Positions 45,097 through 52,261 of a stretch of 64,000 nt of DNA are shown piece by piece. How positions within the stretch are numbered: position 1 is the first letter of the stretch; each line of letters starts with the position of its first letter. This stretch comes from Cellulophaga omnivescoria (GTDB lineage Bacteria; Bacteroidota; Bacteroidia; Flavobacteriales; Flavobacteriaceae). The notes beneath the pieces are model-generated. The model was not told the origin of the DNA. It worked only from the letters and a program-made list of their open reading frames with translations, and searched no databases. The DNA lies in NCBI RefSeq assembly GCF_001999725.1, contig NZ_MDDP01000004.1, forward strand, positions 1 to 64,000, written 5' to 3'. The position numbers and the translations under genes were made by a program.

Positions 45097-46359
45097 CTAT
45101 CCAAAAAGATTTAATTGGTTACTAAGCAAATCTGTGTATTTACTTTTAGAATTTTGCAATATTAAACCTTTAATTTTTTCGGCAGTTAAATCTCTAGTTT
45201 CAAATTTATTAGAAGCGCAAATTAAAAAGTACTGCGCACGATTTAATGATACACCAATTGCCTTTAAATGCTCCCAATTAAGTTGTCTGTAGCGCCTTGC
45301 TTTTAGTATTTTATATACAGATTTCATTCCTAAACCAGGAATTCTTGCCAGCATATGCTTGTCTGCTTTATTTACATCTATAGGAAACTCGTGTAAATTA
45401 CGTAGTGCCCAACCCAATTTAGGATCAATATCTAAATCTAAATGTTGGTGTTGCTCGTTTAAAATCTCTTCAATGTTAAACCCGTAAAATCTTAGTAACC
45501 AGTCTGTTTGGTATAATCTATTTTCGCGTAGCATAGGAACAGGAGTACCAATTTGTGGTAAACGTGTATCATAACTAATTGGCACATAGCCAGAGTAGTA
45601 TACACGTTTTAAATTAAAATTCTTGTAAAAATAGTTAGAGGTGTACATAATCTGCATATCATTTTCACCACTGGCACCAACAATCATTTGTGTACTTTGC
45701 CCACCAGGAGCATATTTTGGTGTACTTTTAATAAGCTTTTTCTCGTTTTTGTACTGTATAATTTCATTTTTAACCTTAATCATAGGTTTAATAAAATCCT
45801 CTCTATTTTTATCTGGAGCTAAAAGTTTTAAGCCTTTTTTAGTCGGAATTTCAATATTAACACTAAGTCTATCTGCGTACAAACCAGCCTCACGCATTAG
45901 CTCATCACTAGCACCCGGAATAGATTTTAAATGTATGTACCCATTAAAATTCTCCTCTAAACGCAATTTTTTAGCCACAGCAACCAAACGTTCCATAGTA
46001 TAGTCTGCACTTTTAAAAATACCAGAGCTTAAAAAAAGACCTTCAATATAGTTACGTCTGTAAAAATTTATAGTTAAATCTACCACCTCTTGTACTTTAA
46101 AAGCAGCACGTTTAATATCATTGCTTTTACGTGTAACACAGTAAGCACAGTCAAAAATACAATGGTTTGTTAATAGTATTTTTAGGAGAGATACACAACG
46201 GCCATCCTCTGTGTAGGTATGGCAAATACCAGAAGCAGACGCATTACCCAATCCTTTATTGGTATTGGTTCTGTTACTGCCGCTAGAGGAGCAAGACACA
46301 TCGTACTTTGCAGCATCTGCAAGGATGTTAAGTTTTTCTTGTACACGTTGAAAAGACAT
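45097..46359 (-). CDS. TIGR03916-type DNA modification/repair radical SAM protein
   Basis: 420 residues. Radical SAM cluster C67-x3-C71-x2-C74 (NHCIFDCAYC), preceded by a Cys-containing SSSGSNR/ICHTYTEDGRC part, and a helix-hairpin-helix near the C-terminus (KHMLARIPGLGMKSVYKILKARR) that should bind DNA. Co-transcribed with the TIGR03915 gene. Divergent from an S24-peptidase repressor, which hints at damage control. Confidence 0.9.
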   Translation of the reverse strand: MSFQRVQEKLNILADAAKYDVSCSSSGSNRTNTNKGLGNASASGICHTYTEDGRCVSLLKILLTNHCIFDCAYCVTRKSNDIKRAAFKVQEVVDLTINFYRRNYIEGLFLSSGIFKSADYTMERLVAVAKKLRLEENFNGYIHLKSIPGASDELMREAGLYADRLSVNIEIPTKKGLKLLAPDKNREDFIKPMIKVKNEIIQYKNEKKLIKSTPKYAPGGQSTQMIVGASGENDMQIMYTSNYFYKNFNLKRVYYSGYVPISYDTRLPQIGTPVPMLRENRLYQTDWLLRFYGFNIEEILNEQHQHLDLDIDPKLGWALRNLHEFPIDVNKADKHMLARIPGLGMKSVYKILKARRYRQLNWEHLKAIGVSLNRAQYFLICASNKFETRDLTAEKIKGLILQNSKSKYTDLLSNQLNLFG

Positions 46360-46429
46360 ACCTTAAAATTTGAATTTAGACTGTAAAGATACAATGTAAA
46401 CTAATAAAAAGCATATTTTGTAATTAATT

Positions 46430-46474
46430 TATATCTCATTTTATGATATATAAAAGTGTATTTTACTATATTTG
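46430..46474 (+). promoter_or_regulatory. Candidate operator and promoter of the XRE-S24 gene
   Basis: Inverted repeat TATATC (46430-46435) / GATATA (46445-46450) with a nine-base spacer, then -7 box TATATTTG at 46467-46474. The repeat covers the -33 region. A minus-strand TATCTTTA (46391-46384) is a possible -7 box for the repair pair, so one site could govern both. Confidence 0.4.
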
Positions 46475-46494
46475 ACACTGAAAACAATGCAGTT

Positions 46495-47097
46495 ATGAAC
46501 CGTATTAAGTATGTATTAGAAGACAAAGGAATTAAGCAAACCTGGTTGGCAGAAAAACTAGGCAAAAGCTACAATATGGTAAATTCTTATGTACAAAATA
46601 GGAGACAACCTAGTTTAGAGTTACTGTATGAAATTGCACAAATTTTACAAGTAGAAGCCAGAGATTTATTAGATGGTAACCAAGCCGTATTTAATACAAC
46701 TACAACAGAAACCGATACGGTAAACATACCTTTGGTAGGTTCTGTAGCTTGCGGTTTACCGATATTTGCAGAAGAGCATATAGAGGCACAAATTGCCATA
46801 TCTACAAAGTTGGTAAAAACGCCTTCAGATTATTTTTTGCTAAGAGCTACAGGAGACTCTATGAACAAGAAAGGAATAAACAGTGGCGATTTACTACTAA
46901 TTAAACGCCAGCATACGGCAGAAACTGGAGATTTAGTATTGGCCTTGTTAGATGATGAAGCTACCGTTAAAGAATTTAAAAACAACGGTAGCAACCTTGT
47001 TTTAAAGCCGCACTCTACAAACCCAAAACACCAACCAATTATTTTAACTACAGATTTTAAAGTACAAGGTATTGTAGCAGATGTTATTAAGGTGTAG
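46495..47097 (+). CDS. XRE-family repressor with S24 peptidase domain (LexA/CI-like)
   Basis: 200 residues from the ATG at 46495 (an upstream ATG 39 bases earlier overlaps the promoter). HTH at residues 5-60 (GIKQTWLAEKLGKSYNMVNSYVQNRRQPSLELLYEIAQIL); S24 domain at about 90-195 with the Ser nucleophile in GDSMNKKGINSGDLLLI and the Lys in EATVKEFK. A possible self-cleavage site lies in GSVACGLP. Divergent from the repair pair, so it may be a local damage-responsive repressor. Confidence 0.88.
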   Translation: MNRIKYVLEDKGIKQTWLAEKLGKSYNMVNSYVQNRRQPSLELLYEIAQILQVEARDLLDGNQAVFNTTTTETDTVNIPLVGSVACGLPIFAEEHIEAQIAISTKLVKTPSDYFLLRATGDSMNKKGINSGDLLLIKRQHTAETGDLVLALLDDEATVKEFKNNGSNLVLKPHSTNPKHQPIILTTDFKVQGIVADVIKV

Positions 47098-47136
47098 TTA
47101 AATACATAAGTTTTTTAGTAATTTATTTTGTAAAAA

Positions 47137-47170
47137 GTAGGAGGTAAGTAGCATTTTCCAAAATCCGTAG
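47137..47170 (+). repeat. Divergent copy of the GTAGGAGG island repeat
   Basis: GTAGGAGGTAAGTAGCATTT then ATCCGTAG resembles the 53.8-kb module (GTAGGAGGGAAGTGGAA followed by TCCGTAAT). It marks the left edge of the accessory island, right after the repressor gene. The 288 bases from 47098 to 47385 contain no gene; AAACG/CGTTT arms near 47337-47355 may be a decayed cassette-type element. Confidence 0.45.
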
Positions 47171-47385
47171 TAAGTGTTACCAATAACTAATTTTGTACCA
47201 TTTATAAATAAATAGTACCCAAGTATACATATCTGTAATTGTGGTAAAAAAAATAGTTTTACATTGTAGGAAAATTTAACAACCAAAACTAACCAAACTA
47301 CATTAAGAGTGTTAATACACCTGTATTGGCGTAATAAACGTTAGTATTTACGTTTATGTGTAGTTGGCAGTAATACTCAAACCAA

Positions 47386-49377
47386 ATGCAGAAAGAAGCA
47401 AAAATTACATCAAAAGGAATTAAAAAAGTTTTAAAAAACTACAATCCAGCTTCTTCATTTGCAGAATATGTTTGGAATGGTTTTGATGCAAAAGCAACTA
47501 AGATTGAGATAAACTACGACTCAAACGAATTAGGAAAAATTGACTTTATACAAGTAAAAGATAATGGTACTGGAATTGACCTTGATAATATGGGTTTCAA
47601 GTTTGACAACTTCTATGATTCGGAAAAATCTATTCAAATACAATCACCTAAACATTCTTCAATTTTACACGGTAAAAATGGAGTTGGTCGATTAACATTT
47701 TTCACTTTTTCAAATGATGCAAAATGGACAACTTATTATGAGAAAAAAGGAATTAAAGGAGGTACAATAAGTATTTCGGCTGAAAATTTAAAAGTTTACG
47801 ACAAAAGTTTAATTAATTCAGATTCAAAGTTTACTGGTACAACAGTATATTTCACAAACTTACTTATTGGTATAGATTACGCTGAACAAGAGTTGACAGC
47901 CTATTTGAAAAAAGAATTTTGCTGGTTTTTAGAGTTAAATAAAGAGTATTCAATTATTATAAATGGAATACCATTAGATTATTCTGATTTAGTAGCTGAC
48001 AGAGATTTTTTCGAATTAGAAAATAGCAATAGCGTATTTAAAATAAAATATGTTCAATGGACTGAATCATTAAATAAAGAACATTCTAAATTTTATTTTC
48101 AAGATTCTAATGGAAAAGAAATTTATAAAAATTTCACTACTCTAAATAAAAAAGGAGATTATTACTATCATAGTATATATATCGAAAGTGATTTCTTCTC
48201 ACACTTTGATTTTAGCAAAAATGAGGAAAGCAACCAAGTAAGTTTATTTGCAAAAGCAAAATCTTCAACAGAATACAAATACTTAATTAATAAGCTTAAT
48301 GAATATTTAAAAAGTAAACGTAAACCCTACTTAAGACAATATGCAGAAAGATTAGTATTAGATTACGAATTAGAAGGAATAATACCAAACTACAACAACT
48401 CTTGGGAACAAATTAGAAGTAAAGAACTTAAAGACACAATCATTGGTTTATATGAAGTTCAACCTAAAATATTTTCTAATTTAAATTTAGAACAGAAAAA
48501 GATATTCGTACAATTTATTGACTTATTACTTGATTCTAATGAAAGGGAAAATATATTCAAGATAATAGAAGGTGTTACTAAGTTAGAACCAGAAGAAAGA
48601 GAAGATTTGTCTAATATTTTACACAAGACAAGTTTAAGCAGAGTTATAAATACAATTAAGCTAATTGAGGATAGATACAAAACTTATTACCAATTAAAAG
48701 AACTTGTATTTAATGAAGAACTTGGAGCTAAAGAAATACCACATTTACAGGATTTAATTGAAAATCATTACTGGCTTTTCGGAGAAGAATATCATTTAGT
48801 TACAGCAGCTGAACCAAAGTTTGAAGAGGCTCTGAAAAGATACATATACAAAACAACGGGAGAAATAACTGACACAAAAATTGACCATATCAATAAGAAT
48901 AGAGAAATGGATATTTTTGCTTGTAGACAACATCAAAAAGATTCAAAAATAGAAAACATCGTTCTTGAATTAAAACATCCAAAAATCAAATTAGGGGAAA
49001 AGGAATATTCTCAAGTAATGAAATACTTAAGTGTAATAAGGTCTAGACAAGAGTTCAATGCACCAAATATGTCTTGGAAATTTTATCTAATAGGTAATAA
49101 ATTTAATACAAGCCAGTACATCGAAATGCAAATTAAGACTAATAAAAACCACGGAGAAGAATCGTTAGTTTATAATGAGGATGGGAGAATTAAAGTCTAC
49201 GTTAAAACTTGGAGTCAAATTTGTACAGAATTTGAATTGAGACATAATTTTCTTGACAAGAAATTAAAATTAGAAAGAGAAAAACTTTATGAATTAAGTA
49301 AAAATGCAGACGAAATTGTTGAAAAATCGAAAAACAATTCAGCAGTTAGTCAAAAAGAAGTTGAAATTCCGAAATAA
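47386..49377 (+). CDS. GHKL ATPase-Shedu (DUF4263) nuclease fusion, probable phage defence
   Basis: 663 residues. N-terminal Hsp90/MORC-like ATPase: N-box SSFAEYVWNGFDAKAT (E27, N31, D34), VKDNGTGID (59-64) and lid HGKNGVGRLTFF (95-106). After a helical middle, residues about 450-600 form a Shedu-type PD-(D/E)xK nuclease: LQDLIENHYWLFGEEYHLV, EMDIF (D509), VLELKHP (E528, K530) and YSQVMKYL (Q543). A basic coiled tail follows. Known Shedu proteins are stand-alone nucleases that protect against phage; the ATPase module here suggests gating by ATP or conformational sensing. It stands alone, at the start of the island, followed by a transposase remnant. Confidence 0.82.
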   Translation: MQKEAKITSKGIKKVLKNYNPASSFAEYVWNGFDAKATKIEINYDSNELGKIDFIQVKDNGTGIDLDNMGFKFDNFYDSEKSIQIQSPKHSSILHGKNGVGRLTFFTFSNDAKWTTYYEKKGIKGGTISISAENLKVYDKSLINSDSKFTGTTVYFTNLLIGIDYAEQELTAYLKKEFCWFLELNKEYSIIINGIPLDYSDLVADRDFFELENSNSVFKIKYVQWTESLNKEHSKFYFQDSNGKEIYKNFTTLNKKGDYYYHSIYIESDFFSHFDFSKNEESNQVSLFAKAKSSTEYKYLINKLNEYLKSKRKPYLRQYAERLVLDYELEGIIPNYNNSWEQIRSKELKDTIIGLYEVQPKIFSNLNLEQKKIFVQFIDLLLDSNERENIFKIIEGVTKLEPEEREDLSNILHKTSLSRVINTIKLIEDRYKTYYQLKELVFNEELGAKEIPHLQDLIENHYWLFGEEYHLVTAAEPKFEEALKRYIYKTTGEITDTKIDHINKNREMDIFACRQHQKDSKIENIVLELKHPKIKLGEKEYSQVMKYLSVIRSRQEFNAPNMSWKFYLIGNKFNTSQYIEMQIKTNKNHGEESLVYNEDGRIKVYVKTWSQICTEFELRHNFLDKKLKLEREKLYELSKNADEIVEKSKNNSAVSQKEVEIPK

Positions 49378-49424
49378 GTACTACTGAAAACAAAGTATTG
49401 TGGTAAAAAAGAAGTAAAAACTAA

Positions 49425-49571
49425 CTAATTTTTAGCTAAAGTTCTTCTGTAAGAATCATCATATATTAGTTCTGATTTTGCAATAGCAAAGGCTTGTTTT
49501 AGTAGTTTATTATACACGGCTATATAAAAAATAGCGGTTTTGGTGGTTAAACGAAAATGATTATTGTAAAC
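49425..49571 (-). pseudogene. Transposase C-terminal remnant (IS110/IS116-like)
   Basis: The minus strand reads IFYIAVYNKLLKQAFAIAKS and then ELIYDDSYRRTLAKN before a TAG at 49427-49425, a sequence I recognise as the usual end of IS110/IS116-family transposases in Bacteroidota. Only about 48 codons remain; a stop cuts the frame at 49572-49574 and no N-terminus or end repeats are seen. It is the trace of an old insertion between the Shedu fusion and the cassette-like genes. Confidence 0.6.
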
Positions 49572-49596
49572 TTAAGGTGAGTTATAATCGGAAAAC

Positions 49597-49635
49597 TTAG
49601 TGTCTAAACCACGCAAGAAACCATATACAAAGCCG
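49597..49635 (+). repeat. Cassette-type element, copy 1
   Basis: 39-bp core from TTAG to CCG with CTAAACCACGCA and TATACAAAGCCG. Closely matches copy 2 in both blocks. The start codon of the next gene follows 26 bases after the core. Confidence 0.65.
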
Positions 49636-49661
49636 TTAGTAATAAACCTAAAAACAAATAA

Positions 49662-50468
49662 ATGGAAAACAATAAGACAAAAGGTTATTTATTAATTGCT
49701 GGAATAATTGCAATTGTTCTAATTCCTATAATCTATATTGTATCTAATAAATTAAAATCGGAAGAATTAATCCAAAAAGGTATCAAAACAGAAGCTACAG
49801 TAGTGGGTGTATCAAGGTCACGCAATTTCAAAACCAGTACTTTTAATTACAGCTTAGCATTAAAATATAAGGACGAAAACGGGAATGTATTTGAAGAAAC
49901 TATACCAGTTAATTATGATAATTTTCGTGGAAAAGGAATCGGACAGAAAATCGAAATACTTTATTTACCCGAAAATCCACAAGAAATAAATTTAGTTGAC
50001 TACCAGAAACTGTACAATACAGAAGAGCGAGTTTTAGGGCCAAACGATTTATTGGCTTTTTATGAAAACAATAGTCTTGAATCAGTTTACTCAGAATTGA
50101 ATAAAATAAGTAACGGTTGGTTACTAGACCAAAACGATTCAACACTTTTTATAAATTCAAGAAGAAATAGTTTTATTTACGTAAGAAAAGATTCGATAGC
50201 ATATTTTACTGGTGTTAAAAATGAGACAGCAGTAAAATCTAAACTTAATTTATACAAAAGAGTCAAATCGGAGGTAATAAAAAGAGCGCCAAAAAATATC
50301 AATCCTTTTCAACTGGTAGAGTTACCAAAAAATGACTTCGAAATGCCAATGCCGACAACTTTTTACGAAAAGGATGATTGGAATTTGTATTCTACAACGG
50401 TAGTTGATTATTCTAGCAAACCTTGGTTTTCACTAGTTCTCAAAAAGTCTATTGCTAACAATGGGTAA
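49662..50468 (+). CDS. Membrane-anchored protein with DUF3592-like domain
   Basis: 268 residues. One N-terminal membrane helix (GYLLIAGIIAIVLIPIIYIV), then a beta-rich DUF3592-like part (GIKTEATVVGVSRSR ... LALKYKDENGNVFEETIPV ... GIGQKIEILYLPENPQEINLVD). Residues 120-268 are a second region, not recognised, with LLDQNDSTLFINSRRNSFIYVRKD. First gene of the cassette-like array. Function unknown. Confidence 0.6.
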   Translation: MENNKTKGYLLIAGIIAIVLIPIIYIVSNKLKSEELIQKGIKTEATVVGVSRSRNFKTSTFNYSLALKYKDENGNVFEETIPVNYDNFRGKGIGQKIEILYLPENPQEINLVDYQKLYNTEERVLGPNDLLAFYENNSLESVYSELNKISNGWLLDQNDSTLFINSRRNSFIYVRKDSIAYFTGVKNETAVKSKLNLYKRVKSEVIKRAPKNINPFQLVELPKNDFEMPMPTTFYEKDDWNLYSTTVVDYSSKPWFSLVLKKSIANNG

Positions 50469-50583
50469 ACGTAATGCGGGCTTTGGGCAAAACCGAAAGT
50501 TTTAAAGAAGGAAAAGAAAAAGCAACATAAATCCCGAGGAGTTGGAACAATCATAATATTCTACATGTGATTTATTTGCTAAA

Positions 50584-50623
50584 TTAGTTGCTTAAACCAC
50601 GCAGCTAATCTTATACAAAACCG
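50584..50623 (+). repeat. Cassette-type element, copy 2
   Basis: 40-bp core TTAGTTGCTTAAACCACGCA then TTATACAAAACCG; 24 bases later the next gene starts. CACGCAGC and GCTGTGTG on its two sides can pair (one G-T). Preceded by TTTATTTGCTAAATTAG, shared with copy 3. The stretch 50469-50570 also holds a 17-codon open tail (MRALGKTESFKEGKEKAT) without recognised function. Confidence 0.65.
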
Positions 50624-50647
50624 CTGTGTGTAACCTAATAAAACACT

Positions 50648-51040
50648 ATGGACTTTAAACGAACAGGAATAATATTGTATACTATTGAATATAAAAAATG
50701 CGTAGACTTTTATGAAAACATACTTGAATTAAACAAAATGTTTGAAACTGAAAATCTGACGTGTTTTGAATTTGGCAACTCTTATTTGATGGTAGAGTTT
50801 GACGATGAATATAACGGAACACAAACTGAATCTGAACGAATTAAGACTTGTTTACGAATGAATGTTTCTAACGTTAAAATCCTTGCGGACAAACTGATTG
50901 AAAAAAATATTGAAGTGGACTACCAAGAACACACTTGGGGAACAATTGCGAAATTTTTTGACCCAGACGGAAATTTATGTGCCTTTAAGGACAGTGAAAC
51001 TTTTGAAAAACAAATTGCAGACGGAATTAAAGTGAACTAA
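50648..51040 (+). CDS. VOC (glyoxalase/bleomycin resistance) family protein
   Basis: 130 residues. Two beta-alpha-beta-beta-beta modules: TGIILYTIEYKKCVDFYENILELNKMFETENLTCFEFG and RMNVSNVKILADKLIEKNIEVDYQEHTWGTIAKFFDPDGNLCAFKD. The His and Glu of metal-binding members are partly absent. Such proteins are frequent mobile cargo; substrate unknown. Confidence 0.85.
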   Translation: MDFKRTGIILYTIEYKKCVDFYENILELNKMFETENLTCFEFGNSYLMVEFDDEYNGTQTESERIKTCLRMNVSNVKILADKLIEKNIEVDYQEHTWGTIAKFFDPDGNLCAFKDSETFEKQIADGIKVN

Positions 51041-51094
51041 GCAGAAGAAGAAGAGTTAACTAACACTTGTACAAGACTATTTTTATTTACTAAA

Positions 51095-51133
51095 TTAGGA
51101 GCGTAAACACTAAAGGTTTAATAAGCAAAACCG
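51095..51133 (+). repeat. Cassette-type element, copy 3
   Basis: 39-bp core TTAGGAGCGTAAACACTAAA then AATAAGCAAAACCG; the next start codon is 22 bases further. AACAC..GGTTT can pair with AAACC..GTGT. Preceded by TTTATTTACTAAATTAG, one base different from copy 2. Confidence 0.6.
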
Positions 51134-51155
51134 TGGTGTATAATTAATTAAAATT

Positions 51156-51668
51156 ATGAAAAACATTATTAAAATTGGAATTACGATTATTGGAATTCTA
51201 CTCGTAATAAATTTTATTGAAAATTTAGACAGCTTAATATCTGAATATGTCAACTACTTGGAAATGAAAAAAATGGATGGTTACACATATTCAAAACAAC
51301 CTAAACTACTAGATTTTATTCTTTCATTTATAGGTGTCTTCTTGAAATTAATTTTTGGATTATTTCTGATAATTAAACCATCATTATTTACAAATATATA
51401 TATTCCTGATAACATTGAGTCTAATGATGAAAAATGGGCTTTAAAGTTAATACTAAGCTTTAAATATTGTTTAGCAATTTATTTAATCGTTTTTGGAATA
51501 ATTGAAGTGATAGAAGTAATTGTCAGAGAATTTCAATTCACAGAAAAGGCTAGAAACAATTATGAATTTGTTAGGTATAGTTGGACTTCTGTAATACCCA
51601 AATGTTTTAGTATTATTATAGGATATATATTATATAAATCATTTAATGAAAAATTATTTTTAAAATAA
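51156..51668 (+). CDS. Small membrane protein of unknown function
   Basis: 170 residues, four hydrophobic segments (IIKIGITIIGILLVINFIE, FILSFIGVFLKLIFGLFLIIKPSLF, LSFKYCLAIYLIVFGIIEVIEVIV, SVIPKCFSIIIGYILYKSF). No family recognised. Third gene of the cassette-like array. Confidence 0.6.
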   Translation: MKNIIKIGITIIGILLVINFIENLDSLISEYVNYLEMKKMDGYTYSKQPKLLDFILSFIGVFLKLIFGLFLIIKPSLFTNIYIPDNIESNDEKWALKLILSFKYCLAIYLIVFGIIEVIEVIVREFQFTEKARNNYEFVRYSWTSVIPKCFSIIIGYILYKSFNEKLFLK

Positions 51669-51769
51669 CGATAAACAGTAATGGATTTAAAATTTCTGTA
51701 CTAATTTAATATAAAGATACACGATTTATTAGAGTATGCATTTTTATTAAAATTAAGCTGCTAACGCAT

Positions 51770-51922
51770 TTAATCATTAACAATAAATGCGTGTATAACT
51801 CCTGGTAACCACCCAATAATTGTTAGTATAAGACTAATTAAAAATGTTTTTCCTATTCCGTGTTTCATAAATACAGCTAATGGTGGTAGTATTATATTTA
51901 GTATAATTGTTAGTATAGACAT
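51770..51922 (-). CDS. YqaE/Pmp3 family small membrane protein
   Basis: 50 residues, MSILTIILNIILPPLAVFMK at the start and GIGKTFLISLILTIIGWLPG later, ending IHAFIVND. Two membrane helices and the LPPLAVF...G....F.....LT..GWLPG.IHA pattern define the Pmp3/YqaE family, which affects membrane potential and stress tolerance in yeast and plants. Opposite in strand to the array genes, so not part of it. Confidence 0.85.
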   Translation of the reverse strand: MSILTIILNIILPPLAVFMKHGIGKTFLISLILTIIGWLPGVIHAFIVND

Positions 51923-52261
51923 ATGTAGTTGTTTTAATTATTAAGCAGTTATGTTTATTTGTTTTTATATGTATTTTATGCTAAATTATAAGTATTATGA
52001 CCAAAGCTTTACCTCAATAAGTCATATTATTAACCTTATCAAGTAATAAGAATTTCTACTTTATTTCATTACTATTTTTTAGTGAAAAATAATAGTGTTG
52101 ATGTGTGTTCTCTTCATAAGTAGTAAATTATCCAATGCTAATACTATTTTATCCTAGATATTAATTGAGTTATTTTGTAGTGTAATTCTTACTACATTTG
52201 ATTTTTTAAATGATTATACAATCATCACTAAAAAAATATTTAGTTCTAAAAATCAAAAATT
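51923..52261 (+). promoter_or_regulatory. Upstream region of the kappa-carrageenase-like gene
   Basis: 339 bases with no gene. A -7 box TACATTTG at 52193-52200, followed at 52210-52225 by a perfect inverted repeat ATGATT-N4-AATCAT in the leader, a possible operator for induction by carrageenan products. Confidence 0.5.

Noticed and set aside
47098-47286. Minus-strand open frame of about 62 codons
   Set aside because: No start context, hydrophobic low-complexity content and overlap with the repeat family; I take it as non-coding.
47337-47356. AAACG...ACGTTT arms upstream of the Shedu fusion, similar to the Nudix operator
   Set aside because: The spacer is eight rather than seven bases and the gene has no link to sugar use; probably chance or part of a decayed cassette element.
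49510-49545. Inverted match (CAAAACCG-like on the minus strand) to the cassette element
   Set aside because: The stretch is explained by coding sequence of the transposase remnant on that strand.
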